From Leucogyrophana mollusca (lineage: Eukaryota; Basidiomycota; Agaricomycetes; Boletales), in the NCBI GenBank assembly GCA_021014945.1, contig MU266336.1:124001-188000 (forward strand): a stretch of 64,000 nt of DNA, read 5' to 3'. Shown in pieces: positions 36,667 through 49,800 of this stretch (positions are counted from its first letter, which is position 1; the number at the start of each line of letters is the position of its first letter). A program made the position numbers and the translations under genes. The notes beneath the pieces are model-generated. The model had not been told where the DNA came from, did no database searches, and worked only from the letters and a program-made list of their open reading frames with translations.

Positions 36667-38867
36667 ATGTCGGCCACAAATTCTTTCGAGGGGGACTCTG
36701 CAAAGGAGAAGAAACTTGACGTCTATGAAATCACTACGGAGACGCGTGATATTTTTACAGACGACTCGTTGGACCCTGTCTATCAGGCAAAGGCCAGGAT
36801 CTTGAATGATGCCCTCCAAGAGATCGGCATGGGAAAATACCAAGTCAGTGCCTTTTCTGTTCCCCGGCCTTACACTGTCTGATCTCCACTCACAGTGGTA
36901 CCTGTTTGTGGTCTGTGGCTTTGGATGGTTATCGTAAGTACACCAGCCAATCTTGAGCCCTATGGACCGTGATTGACTTCAAATTAGGGACAACCTATGG
37001 CCGGTGAGCTTGTTACCTTGTGCGCTCATGTTACTTGATACGAGTCTGGCGTCGAAAGATCGTCACTGGCCTCATCCTTGACCCCGTGATGAATGAGTTC
37101 AACGTTAATGGCGCATGGCTCAAGCTTGCTCAGAACATTGGGCTACTTGTCGGCGCGGCGTTCTGGGGTGTCGCATCTGACGTATGGGGTCGGCGGTAAT
37201 TACTCTCCTCGAATGACGATACAACGTACCTGAAAATGGATCATAATCAGCTGGGCGTTCAACCTTACGCTCCTTATTACCGGCGTCTTCGCTATTGCGG
37301 CAGGTGGCTCGTTGAATTACGTCGCTCTATGCTCCTTGGCCGCTGTTTGGTCGGTCGGTGTTGGAGGTAACTTGCCGGTAGATTCTGCAGTGTTCTTGGG
37401 TACGTTATTTCCTATCCCTAGCCTAATATTCACGCGCTCAAACTGCCGTAGAATTCATACCCGCGTCCCATCAATATCTTTTGACCGTTCTCTCCATTTG
37501 GTGGGCGTTTGGCCAATTGCTTGGCAGTCTGGTCAGTGATACGGGTGTGACCACAAAGTTAGATCGCCTGACGCCATCTATTAGGTTGCCTGGCCTCTGA
37601 TCTCAGATTATTCTTGTGCGGGTCCCCCTGCGCCCTGCCCACGATCTTCGAATGAAGGATGGCGTTATTTCCTGTACGCAATGGGCGGGCTTATGATGCT
37701 CCTCTGGATCTTGCGCTTCTTCGTCTTCAAGCTCTACGAGAGTCCCAAATACCTGATGGGACGCGGCAAGGACGAACTCGCAGTGGAGATCGTCCACAAA
37801 ATTGCTGCCTACAATGGCAAGATCAGTCACCTGACTCTCGAGCAGCTGCAAAAAGCCGGGAAGCTGGCCGTAGGCACGGATGAGGAAGTCCAGATGGATA
37901 CGTCCGCTTTGGCTGCAGTCAAGAGGCAGTTCAACAAATTCAGCGGCGATCATGTGAGGGCCTTGTTTGCGACGCGCAAAATGGCCTATTCTACGAGCAT
38001 CTTGATCGTCCTATGGGGTATGTTCCCTTTTTCACCACCGTAAATCGTGATCTTGACCAACACGCTTGCATAGCTTTCATTGGTCTCGCTTTCCCTCTGT
38101 AAGTATCCCTTTGACCAGTGCCCTGGTGCAGTGCTAATCGACTCTACAGGTATAACAGTTTTGTGACGTATTTGTGAGTTTTATTCTTTACTCTTCACTT
38201 GCGAATACCTGACACAAATAATCAAGCCTCCAAACTCGAGGCGCGGACTTTGGAGACAGCTCAGTATACATCACTTATCGCAATGTATGTCCCAACCATA
38301 CACTTGCCTTCTACTTCTAATTCTGGATATAGCAAGTAATTATTAGTGTAATTGGTGTGCCCGGAGCCCTCATGGCTGGGTACTTTGTTGAACTCCCGTA
38401 CCTTGGAAGACGTGGCACACTTTCCATTTTCACGAGTAAGATCCGTCACTAGTGTTTCATTAACAACGCTGACAGCCCTCCAGTTCTAACTGGTGTATTC
38501 ATTCTGGCGTCCACGACTGCCCGTACATCAAACGCCTTGCTGGGTTGGAACTGTGGCTACAGCTATACGAGTAACGTCATGTACGGCGTACTCTACGCGC
38601 TCTCGCCCGAGCTGTTCCCCACCAAAGACCGAGGTACGGGAAACGCCATCGTTGCGACTGCAAACCGAATCTTCGGTGTCATGGTACGTTCTCGTCCTTG
38701 ACCGTCCCCGGAGTTGTATCTAACACAAACTGTAGGCACCGATCATTGCACTATACGCTAACCTCACGACTTCTGTGCCCATCTGGGTTGCAGGCGGCAT
38801 CTTCCTCGTCTCGGGACTTATCGCCCTGTTGTTGCCATTCGAGCCTCGGGGCCACGCATCGCTGTAA
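36667..38867 (+). CDS. Major facilitator superfamily transporter (sugar-transporter-like)
   Basis: join(36667..36843,36896..36933,36988..37003,37059..37195,37251..37399,37452..37531,37585..38017,38074..38098,38150..38173,38227..38284,38333..38435,38484..38683,38736..38867), 523 residues, 13 exons. The N-terminal ~60 residues are hydrophilic. Family marks are LLVGAAFWGVASDVWGRRWA (the MFS loop 2-3 GxxxDxxGRR signature), GVGGNLPVDSAVFLEFIP, GMGKYQWYLFVVCGFGW, YESPKYLMGRGKDE after helix 6, and YALSPELFPTKDRGTGNA in the C-terminal half. About 12 membrane spans are expected. It resembles the fungal members grouped with inorganic phosphate/sugar porters and SV2-like proteins. Substrate unknown. All introns are GT-AG; exon 3 is only 16 nt, and exons 8 and 9 are 25 and 24 nt. 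Confidence 0.92.
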
Positions 38868-39102
38868 AATAGAGTTTCTATTGTACACCGTCCTCTTCAT
38901 CGTGGGCGGTCGTGTGTGTACTCTACGTTGTACTTCCATGTACTCCCCCATAGACACAAAAATATTTCTTGGACCAACATTTCGGTCTTCCAAGTACCTT
39001 CGGTGCCGCGCCGAGCCGATCTCAGTACTGGCTGACTCAGCCTCAGGAAATTTCTGTAAGCTGATTGTCAAGCCCGCCGACCGTGGGCTGTGACTGCACT
39101 TG

Positions 39103-39109
39103 TATAAAA
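39103..39109 (+). promoter_or_regulatory. Probable TATA box of NMD3
   Basis: tataaaa about 55 bp upstream of the ATG at 39162; the spacing is short, so the 5' leader would be ~25 nt. Confidence 0.5.
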
Positions 39110-39161
39110 CCTGGTCCCGTACAACCAATACCCCATCCATTCACCGAGTGCGCCAAAAGGT

Positions 39162-41105
39162 ATGGAGTTCGTTCCTGCACCCGCAGTCCACCGTGTGCTT
39201 TGTGCCGATTGCGGTGAGATCTACACATATTGATCCATTCCGTACTGTGGACTCATATACGGTGATCAGGTGTCCCGATTGTCCCAAACTCTGCGAATCT
39301 GTGTGTGTCATGTCTGCGGAATACGTGAGTCCGGATAGCTATTTCTCAGTAATCGTGCTGAAGCCGATCTCAGTGTTGACATCACGGAGGGCATTCCTAA
39401 GCAGTGTGCGTCGATCGCGGGTCGGTACCTCGAGATCGCTGTAGTTCTGACGCTTCTTCGTCAGCATCCGTATCGTTCTGTCGGAATTGCGAGCGATTCC
39501 TGTCGCCTCCGCAGGCGTGGTCCCTCGCCCGACCCGAATCGCAGGAGCTGCTCGCCATCTGTTTGAAGAAACTGAAAGGTCTGAACAAGGTCCGGCTGAC
39601 AGAAGCGCATTTTATCTGGACGGAGCCACACTCTAAACGACTGCGAGTATCTTTGACTATTCAGAAGGAGGTGCGTCAGCGCTAAATGTCCACCGCGATC
39701 TTCGTCATGCTGAGTGTGTGTAGGTTTTAACCTCCACGATCCTCGAGCAAATATTTGAGATCGAGTATCTCGTGCAGCACACGCAGTGCCCTGATTGTGC
39801 CAAGCTCGCGGCGAAAAATACGTGGAAAGCCCTCGTGCAAGTCCGGCAAAAGGTCGCACACAAACGGACGTTCCTTTACTTGGAACAGCTGATATTGAAG
39901 CACGGCGCGCAAAAGGATACGATATCTGTCAAGGAAGTTAGAGACGGCTTGGATTTCTTTTACAGCCAGAGAAGCCATGCGATCAAGATGGTCGAGTTCT
40001 TGTCCGGAGTTGTTCCCGTGCGGTACGGTCGCTACGATTTTTTTTTTGCGCGATCTGTCTGTTGATCTTGATGCCTTGTAGATCCAAGGGCTCGGAGCAG
40101 CTGCTTTCGACTGATACTCATTCGGGGACAGCGAACTACAAGTTCACATACTCTGTCGAAATCGTTCCGATCTGTAAGGATGATCTTGTTTGCATCCCGA
40201 CAAAGCAAGCTCGGCAGTTGAGCAATATAAGTCCTCTGACGATGTGTACTCGCGTCGGCAACTCGTTCCAGCTGCTGGATCCTTCGACGCTACAGACTTG
40301 CGAAATATCTGCCCATGTGTACTGGCGTACGCCTTTCAGTTCGCTCGCCACAGTCACAGACCTTGTCGAGTTCACCATCTTGGATATCGAGCCCTCGGGA
40401 CCTGTAAGGGGGAAGTGGGTGCTGGCTGATGCGCAAGTTGCAATGTCTGGGGCGTTCCGGTCTGGCGGAACCCAAGATGATGATGCGATGATGGACTACG
40501 AGAGCTCGTCAATATCGACTCAAATCTTCCACACCCGCACCCACCTAGGAGCGATTCTCCAGCCGGGAGACACCGCACTCGGATACCACCTGAGCAACGC
40601 GAACTTCAACTCGGACGATTTCGCGTCGCTGCCAGCGTCTCGCATACCGGACATCATTCTCGTGAAGAAATCATATCCCAACCGCCGAAAGAAGAGCCGT
40701 TCACGGAACTGGAAGTTGCGGAGTATCGCGAAGGAGGCCGGGGAGGAGGGTGAGACCGGTAGTGGAAGGGGTGTTGTTGGTCGCATGGGAGGTAGAGATC
40801 AGAAGAAGGTAGAGGAGGATTATGAGCTGTTCTTGAGAGATCTGGAGGAGGACCCAGAGCTGCGCGGGGGAGTCAACCTATACAAGGCGAAGGACACGAA
40901 GATGCGCGACGCAACTGCTACGAATGGCCGCAGAAAGGTTCAGTTCGGGATGGACGTGGACGAGGGCGAGACAGGTGCCCCGGAGAGAGTACCACATGAT
41001 GACGAAGAGAACGTTGAAGAAGAACCCGACTTCCCGGATGTCAAATTGGATGAGCTGCTAGAGGACTTTGACGATATGACATTGGGAGAGTCAGAAGAAA
41101 CATAG
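39162..41105 (+). CDS. NMD3: 60S ribosomal export adaptor Nmd3
   Basis: join(39162..39213,39270..39324,39374..39405,39465..39670,39724..40022,40082..41105), 555 residues. The N-terminal zinc-binding pairs are CADCG, CVSCL, CRNCERF and QCPDCAKL. Conserved blocks are VDITEGIPKQ, CLKKLKGLNKVRL, FIWTEPHSKRLRV, VRQKVAHKRTFLYLEQLILK, HGAQKDT, DGLDFFY and YSVEIVPICKDDLVC. Nmd3 binds the 60S subunit in the nucleus, recruits Crm1 for export and leaves in the cytoplasm. The C-terminal ~130 residues are charged, with an acidic stretch (DEENVEEEPDFPDVKLDELL) whose hydrophobic spacing suits a leucine-rich nuclear export signal. A basic run (NRRKKSRSRNWK) may act in nuclear import. All introns are GT-AG. 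Confidence 0.95.
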
Positions 41106-41613
41106 GCAATGAATCAATGAATATCTGGCGTCTAGCCAGTCTCAGATTTTCTCGACGCATTGCTGAACATGGTTCCCGGAAGCCTGGTGGGATTTGTTCC
41201 AGTCAAGACTGGCATCTGCTTGCAGTGTCCACCCCGCATCCAGCTTGGCATCATCTGATGGAGCAGGCCCAAATGCAGCGAAGGGATCCTATACCATGTA
41301 CAGTGGGGCAGGACACATACATGAATGCCTGACAATAACCAAGATAGCCCTACAAGTGAACCTGAGGTCCATGCCTAACGACCCCTGGCACCACCCTATG
41401 GGCAGCGCCCAACCTGAAGAGTATCATACCGCATGATGGTTGACCCTACCCCACAGATGTATCACAGCCTTTCAAGACTGATGTCACGATACATGCAGTC
41501 ATGACCACTATAGCGCGAAGACTGGACCCCACATGAGTATCAAAAAGAGCTGGGGTCGCATAGTTGAACAATTTGCATCCTACATATCACTCTCGTCGTT
41601 GGTCACCTTCACA
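41106..41613. other. Intergenic between NMD3 and the 6PGDH-family gene
   Basis: 508 bp, the NMD3 3' flank and promoter of the next gene. Short shadow frames only. Confidence 0.5.
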
Positions 41614-43231
41614 ATGTCGAAACTATTTGAAAAGGTGCGAAAACAAAACCATTCGACGTCCACGACCTAACAAAACAGCCAGATGGCAATCATAGGGGCT
41701 GGGAGCATGGGCAGTAACATGGCAATGCTTTTTGCAAGTACCGGAAGACATGTATCACTTTTTGACATATCCGCAGAAAACCTCAAGGATGCCCAATCGA
41801 AAGCCGATGCAGATCCCGAAAGCAAGGGTCGGGTGTCGACTTATGGATCTTATGGCGACCTTATCGCGTCCTTGCCAAATGGCGAGCCACGCTTGTTCCT
41901 GTTCAGTATATCCCATGGGAAACCTACCGACACTGTCATCGAGAGCTTGAGGCCTTATTTGAGGAGGGGAGACATTCTCGTTGACGCAGGAAACGAGTGG
42001 TACCGCGACACCTGCAGGCGGTATGATGAGATGAAGAAGATAGGTGTGGGGTATGTGGGAATGGGTGTTTCGGGAGGGTATCAGTCGGCACGTCGGGGGC
42101 CGTCGTGTAGCCCTGGTGGGGATGCAGACGTCGTCGAGAGTGTCATGCCTCTCCTGAAAGAGATTGCCGCAAAGGACGTCTTCGGTGGGAAAGGCGATGG
42201 CGGGCCATGTGTTGCTAGGATAGGGCCAGACGGCGCCGGTCATCACGTCAAGATGACCCACAACGGAATCGAACATGCCATGATGTCCGTCATTGGAGAG
42301 GTCTTTGAGTTGATGGGTACATGCCAAGGTGACGACTACGACCAATGTGGCCACCTGTTCAGACAATGGGCAGCAGAGGGTGATCTTGTGAGCATACTGT
42401 CTTCCCTTTGCTTGACGGAGCTGACAATAAACTTGCCAGAAACAAAATTTCCTTCTGGAAATAGCGGCGGACGTCTGCCTTCATAAAGAGCCACACTCCG
42501 CTACGCACACTTTGTCCAGAATTCAAGACAAGGTCGTCCAGGACGCAGACGACACTGAAGGAACAGGTCCATGGACTGTCATCGAGAGTGCCAGACGCCA
42601 TGTTTCTGCCCCATCGATAGCCAGCGCACAATACCTTCGCGTTGCATCTGCAGACCGCGCTCAGCGGCTCCGCGTAGCACAACTCATGCACATCCCTCCA
42701 CCACATCGCCAAGAGAAGGGGCTTACGAGTGAAGACCTGCGCCTTGCGACATATGGCGCGTTTCTTGCTTCGTACGTGCAGGGTCTCAACCTGATACTCA
42801 AGGCATCGACGGATGAACAGTGGGGTGTGCGTTTGTCAGAGTGTATCCGTATCTGGCGTGCCGGCTGCATCATCCGAAGCACTGCAATCGCCGACCTCCT
42901 ACAGGCACCGCTTGCAAACGCCGAATCAAACTTGTCCGATCCCCTGAAGAATGTACTGCACCTTCCTGTCGTCGCGAACGAGCTTACGCGCTGCTACCCG
43001 GCGATGAAGCGCGCCGTTGCATGTGCGGTGGAGTGGGATGCGCGGGCACCTGTTCTCGCTGCAAGCTTGGAGTACGTCAAGTATGTTGCTGGAGAGAAAT
43101 TGCCGATGGCCATTCACGAGGGTATGATGGATTACTTTGGGTCGCACAATTACGATGTCTGGGAAGATGGCCCGGGGGAGGTAAAGAAGGGGAAGCACCA
43201 CACAGAGTGGAAGTCGACGCAAGATGTTTAA
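41614..43231 (+). CDS. 6-phosphogluconate dehydrogenase family protein
   Basis: join(41614..41634,41683..42387,42440..43231), 505 residues, two GT-AG introns (48 and 52 nt). The first exon codes for just MSKLFEK. The NADP-binding fold opens with IIGAGSMGSNMAM (GxGxxG at residues 12-17). The substrate-site block is SGGYQSARRGPSCSPGG (from residue 137), and KMTHNGIEHAMM carries the catalytic Lys197 and the Asn201 pair. The C-terminal helical domain follows. The classical enzyme oxidises 6-phosphogluconate to ribulose 5-phosphate with NADP+. The nucleotide-binding motif and the SGG loop differ from the canonical housekeeping enzyme (usually GLAVMGxN and SGGEEGARYGPS), so this is probably a second, divergent paralogue with an unproven substrate. 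Confidence 0.88.
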
Positions 43232-43844
43232 AGCACTGGATTTTGCCCTATCACCGTATGTCCTCGAATTCGTGGGGAATATGAACAATCTGGATAGCCA
43301 AGTATATCATGATACTTCTTATTGAAAGAGTTACCGCTGATCCAATAGTAGCTTCGGATTTGGTTTATGTCCTCTCCGCCTTGCTCAACACCCATGTTTG
43401 TGAGGGAGGCCATATGAGTGCTGGTCATTGCGGTAGACCAGGAATCGACTCCCTGTGCGAAAAGTACCTTGCGTAAAACGGCCTAAAGTATGATCGTGGC
43501 CTCCACTTCTGTCTGGACGATTCGCGATAGAAAGATCGACGTGTGACCCTTCCAAGCCTTGTCCCTCGCAGCCTCGACAAGTCGGATTGAGCATAAGCGA
43601 AATGCCAACCGCTGTTAAGGCTCGCACAAGTTATTCGTCAGGCCACGAATCTCCTGGGAAAGCAGTCGGTGATAGTGTTCGAACAGATGATAGGTGGTCT
43701 GTGTGATATATGTGGGACGCTGGAACTGACGTTGGGCACTGGGCAACTTCTCCGTTTGTAAGCACGTGACCACCGTGTTTGGTGGACTGGGAGCCAGGTC
43801 TATTATATATCGTCTACAAGTAGTTCAAAAGGGCTACTCTAGAT
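43232..43844. other. Convergent intergenic region
   Basis: About 610 bp between the 3' ends of the 6PGDH-family gene and UGGT. No supported gene. A short tattatatatcg patch at about 43800 is not positioned as a promoter for any called gene. Confidence 0.5.
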
Positions 43845-46800
43845 CTAGAGCTCATCTCGCTGGTGATTTGCCTCGCTGGGAGTGTCAACTTCAACTTCCT
43901 CACTCCCCACTTTATCGGTACTCGGAGATACCCCGACGTTCGCCAGGACGTTTGTATCTGCAGTGGCTACGCTGGAGCGAATCTTGCCCTCTTCAGCGAG
44001 TTTACGAGCGAATCGAGCAATTTCGGAATCGTACTCCTCCCACTCAGGTATTTGCCGGGCGCGAGACAACTTCGGTTCTTTCTGTAACATATCACATTGA
44101 GTTAGTGACAGTGGGGAGAAGTGATAGGCCAGAGTGGTAACGCACAGTGAGAGGATTCTGACAGAGATCGATGGTTTTGGCGCGATGAAGTCTGTCTTTG
44201 CTACCTGTGTATCGGCGGGTACGTTAATAACTAGCGAGCATCACTGACGAAGTGTAACGTACACCATGTTTCGCACTTTATCGAAATAAATTATCAGTAC
44301 TAATTCTATCATCTACCATGTAGTAGACTCACCCAAAGCCAATCTTCGTGAAGAGAGTACTAGGTGGGTGGATGAGAACGTATCAAAGAGCGGGGCTTAA
44401 GGGTGGGCTTACGATGGGCACATCTCGTTGTATATTGTTAGGCAGATCTTCAAAAAGAGGGTCAGATTCACGAGCGACATCAAACGTCGGATCGACCCAC
44501 CTTGGTCGAGGTTGGCAAGAGAGTTAGGGTCAGCGGAAAGGGCCTGGTATTGACCACGAAGTATATCCTGTTGTAACGGGGCGAAAAATTAACGAGAGTC
44601 GTCAGGGGGGTAAAAAAACAACATACTCCAGCAGCCATCTGCCAAAGAACATCAGTGATAATCCAACGGAAGGAATATAAGGAGTAAACTCACTTGGCGG
44701 AAGCGGACGAGATCGACGACGTAGAGAGCACTGTTGCCGAGTTAACGAAGATCTTCTCAAATCCAAACTCTTTAGCGCACCTGATGTGATATGGGCGACC
44801 AGCTAAAAACTCCTTCCAGTACCCTGTCTTCCAGAACCGGAAGCCTTCCATGTCATAGTTGTCGTCACCCATCGGTGTGTAACCATATGGTGCTCCATGG
44901 AGATCGAGGTCGACCAATTCTTGCAGATCTGCACGAACAATCTGGTCGGCATCTACGAAGATGACTTTCTTGAGGTCCATAGGGAAAAGCACATCCAAGA
45001 ACAAGATCTTGTATGCCCAGATGATGCGCTGCTTCTCTTTCTGTGCACGAAGCCATGAGGGCCATTTGTATGTGACCAGCTCGTACTGGAAGCCATACTC
45101 CGCAGCCATGTGGGGGATGAATTCCTACAGGACAACATCGGCGCTAGAGTTAGCCGTGGACAAACCTGAAGAGGCAGGGAACTTACAAGGAAAGTCGGCG
45201 ATAGGAAGTTCTCGATGAACCAAAACTTAACGCTACTCTTTGTGTTCCGTAGTACACTGAGAATCATGATGGAGGCGAAACGCTTCACAGACCGGACTTT
45301 AAGGAGTGCCGAAGACAGCTTGGTATTGAGCTACATACCTCGTATAAAAGGCCGGAAGCGACGGTGAAAATATTGATATCCGCTTGGCCATCCCCTTGTT
45401 TTACGAGATCGGTACTAGCTGTCTCTTTGGGCTTAAACAGCGAGCTGAATCTGTCGTACAAAATCAATGAGTATATTGTCTTCAAATGCCCCAAAACGAG
45501 CTCTCTCACCGCGACACAATATCACCGATCACGTTGTGTGGTTCCTCAGCCTCGATTTGGTCTTCAAGAACATCCAGGTCCTCCATTCCTGGCTTGCGGA
45601 CCATTCGAGGATATATCGTCAGGCCCTCAAAACTCATCACAGTGAGCTCATTTCCGGCCTCGCTGATCGTCGGGCTATTCCACCCTTCGCTTCCCACACT
45701 TTCCATCTCGAAGATGTCTCGGCTACGACCCTCCCTAATCTCCAGGTGGAACACGCCAGGCTTCGCTTTAAATTGCAGATATCCGAGATTCAACACCACT
45801 TGGGTATCATCGAGTGGCGTCGCGTCGGTTGAATTGGTGAGCTGGAGCTGGACACCCCGAGGAGGTTGGTTGGTTTTGTCTTCTCGTGCATGCCCTTCGA
45901 TGACGAGGTAGTCCAGAGCGAAGAGAGCGTGCAGTCCGCTATCTCGGTCTTCGGGTGAAAGAGTTCCCAATTGAATGTTGTCGAGATCATATAGGGACTC
46001 GCGGGGGCGAACAAGCCATGCTGGAGGGACGTCCATGCCAAGGGTATATATTGGCTCCTCGGGTAATCCGTTGAACGTTATCTGTGCAGGGATCTCTTGC
46101 CTAGAAACAGGTAAGTGGTGGCCGGCGAGCTGGTAGTATACGGACGTACCCAGCTTCGTCATACTCTAATCGCGGCGCTACATTGTATTGGTAGAACCGT
46201 TTGAGAGGGATCTGTCATAATGTAATCAGAAGAGGCATCCGACACGGGATGTGATGAGAAACGCACCTCGGAGTGTTGAGTTGGGTTGAAATGTAGCTCA
46301 ATGAAAACTTCGGGGAAAATGTCTTGCCATATCTTCAGGGAACCACGATTAGCATTCCCTTGCAGGGCGGATTATTCGTGGACTTACGCCCAATACACTC
46401 GACCACTTCTGAGCACTCTCGCTAAGGGGGTCGAGCAAAATAGCAACATGGGAGAGCGCTGAAGATCTATCACCAATCTCAAACCTCCTGCAGTAACAAA
46501 TGAGAGGATAACTTGGAGGCGAAAAGAGAAATGGCGTACGTGTAGTTCCCAGAAAGTAGTCTGTAGTTCCGAGTTCGTGGCCTTGGTGTAGTATCGAACA
46601 GCCCCGCTTCATGGGGGTCTGGCTGTTGAATGGCAGAAATGATCGAGGAAGATATCGAGACAAGGTGAGAGTATGCCGAGCTGAAATATGACATAGGGAT
46701 TAGATAGTGTCCTCGGTGTGGGAAAGAAGGACGCACGCCTCGAGGCCATCAACATCTTCCAGGATCTCCCCTAATGCCTCAACGACGCGACCAACTCGCT

Positions 46801-49800
46801 TTTTCATCTCGTAGTCCTCTAGTGTTTCGAAATCGCCGGCGACGAAATTAGAGGAAGAATCAAAGGGTCCGACAAGCTGTAAGTCCGACACAAATCAAAA
46901 ATCTTGTGACGTCGTGGAAGCGCAGCGAAGAGACGTACACGTCCATTAACGAGGATCGCTCGTTCACCTGGAGCGAGGCCGATCTCCCTCGTGAACAAAC
47001 GACTCGATTGAATAAAGGATGCAAGCGCGTTGTCATCAATCCCTTCGTTGAATGCGAGGCCCTCCGTGAGGGGGGCCTGAGCGGTTCCACCAGTAACCTC
47101 TTCGCTGAAGCCCAGAGCACGAATTAATGTTGCAGGGGTATTCTTCGCAAGTGAGCCGGACGAGACAAGTCGACTGAATTGTGTTGAAGCGTCATCTGGA
47201 CCTGCGACCTTCGACAAGTCTGTTGGATTATGCACGAAGGTAACGCGGGACCGAGACGATGAAGCCTGAGAGTCGGGAAGTCAGAGGGAATCGAACCGTG
47301 TTCGAAAGAATTAAGTTGGGACAAACCACAAATTGTAAGGATTCTTTCGCAAGCTCGCGCCCCGTTTCTGAATCCAAGTCCGCAACGACGTACATGCTGA
47401 GCGGGAGACTATCCTGGCCATCTGCCAGCCATCCATCAGCCCAATATGAGAGAAGGAGCAACGAATACAATACAACTTACCCGGCACTACGAACGCTCCA
47501 GGCCCAACTTCGAAGCCAGAACGAGCATGCAATTCAGGGATGCTGAACACCCGCAAGGTAGATGCGCCAAGCGCATGGCCGCCAGTAGCGGAGTTCGAGG
47601 CGAAGATGTATGCATTCCTCCGTGAGGATGTTCCAGGTAGGTCATAGAAGAACGTCGAGATGGATGGAGCATCGTCGTCTGTGATCTCGCCGACATAGAT
47701 CTACAGGGTGTGCGGGAAATAAATTGAGAGGACCCGGTGGACACAACCGTAAAGAGGCATACCATTTCTTGCAGGAATTGCAACTGAGTGGCAACCTCAT
47801 TTTGAAGTTCACGGAGGAACATCTGTAAGACGCAGTATCAGCTGCTCAGTTTGGGTCACACAAGATGGGAGCAGAACACACATCGTTGATTTCAAAGTAC
47901 CTGCCGTTCACGAACGCATGTCCCTGACTCGTCCCACCGGGTGTGGTCACACCGAGCCGACGACCATAATTCCTGGCTTTCTCCAGCCCACAGTCAGTTA
48001 TTGACTGGTCAGTTTGACAGACACTCCCATCAACAAACGCGTCGAAGCTGATGGAGGCGCCAATTGAATCGAACACTTCTTGAACGACAGGCCATAAGAG
48101 CACCGTAGACTTGATTTGTGAATGAGCCACCGCGATCTGGATTAAGGTGCAATGAGATCGAGCACAATCATGAGCGAGATGCAAAGCGCACATCGTGGAT
48201 GAACTTAGCCAACCGCGCCTGCCCGTGATTTTCAGCGATGTAGTACACCAACCTTGCCATCTTAGCACCTGCAAAGCAACCCAAAATCGCACTTAATACT
48301 TGACCTATCGTTCGCAATGGGACGCACCTTCTTCGCTTTCAACGGCCGGGACTAGACCCCAACGGAGAGGGAATCCCCTGTTGACGACGTTTTCAACCTG
48401 ATTCGCGAGGAAGACGAGGGATCGCGGGTTCGAAAGGTCGAGCACCAGGACAACGTTCACCAAGTTCAGCCGCAGCTGAAGGAGGGGCGAAAACAGTTGA
48501 GCGGGATGCATTCGTAGAAGCTAGACAATGTGATTGTTGAGATTGGGTACCGGGGGAAATGTAAGTAAAGAGTCGAAACACAAACAAGAACAACGCACCC
48601 CCAGCAAGGACGTGCTGAATCGCGTGTATTTCGGGTCGTTTTCGAAGTCGTTCCACCACAACATGAGGTCCCCTCCCTCGGTTCTATCGCTGGCGTCTAC
48701 CAGACCATCAACAGCCTCCGCCCATTTCGGTGGGACACTGAATACCTTTTCTCCCTCTTCGGCTTTGTCCTCGTTTTCGCTGGCTTCGCCTTCTGTTGCG
48801 AACCTCTTCGCGGACCCTCTCGTGGACCCTCTCGGTGTCGGCGGCTCTACTTTGGGACCGGAGGGAACGGCTGAGTGTGCAGGATGTACCAACAGCTCGA
48901 TGGCTTGTTCCCTAGTCAAGTCCAGATCGACAAGCGACTGAACAAGAGCTTGTTCGCGACGAAGCGTACGCAGAAGCCTAGCGAAGGGTTTAGATGGACG
49001 CAGGTTCAACCAAATAACTTCATACTCACCCAAATATCGTGCCAGCGCTACCGTCTGTCTCTCCAAGAGCTCTTCCATTAACCCAAACCATATTTACCCC
49101 TGGTGAAGCCTTGGCCCAATTTTCGTATACCTCGTCCACCAGCCCTTCAGAAAGGCGAACCTTCCGCGAGAGCGAGGTCAGGTACAGTGGGAGTGAATTG
49201 GTGAGACTGTGCATGAGTGATGCAACGGGAGGCTCCACGTTGCCCGGCCAGCATTGGTGCTCGACTGCAGAACCATTGCGAGGATCGTCGGAGAATGCAG
49301 CTATAAACTGCGTGGCTTGCAGACCAAGGACTAAAACACGAGTTATTAGTGGAAAATCAAAGAGAACAGTTAATGCGAAAAGGGACACCCGTCGCGATGC
49401 ACTCACCAACTATCTCTTCTTTTGAGAGGGGCTCGTTGGACTTTGCCCTTTCTTCAGCCTTAGTGTCAATATAAGGGAGGGAGTCGAATATACAAGTAAG
49501 TACATCCTCTTCTACGGAGGACTGCTTGCTCTCTCGGTCTACACCATCTGCTGTGGAATGTGATGAACCCGATTCCAACGTGTTGCCGTGCTTGTGTCGG
49601 TCGTCAACTGCAAGATAGTCCATTTTCTTCAAGTCCAGAGCTACACCATAGCCGGTGAGATAGCTCGTAAGTTCACCCTGCTGACTGGCAGTGGAACCCC
49701 CGGCCCAGCGCAGAATATACTCAGTCTTTGGCTCGAGGCTTAGTAGGGCCGCGTGGAGAGATGCAAAACCGGCGGCCGTAGGGTCGGCGTAATGAATTGC

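Noticed and set aside
25459..38867. Transporter/ATPase run as a functional gene cluster
   Set aside because: OPT, Spf1 and MFS genes have unrelated cellular roles and separate promoters; there is no biosynthetic core gene or shared regulatory motif.
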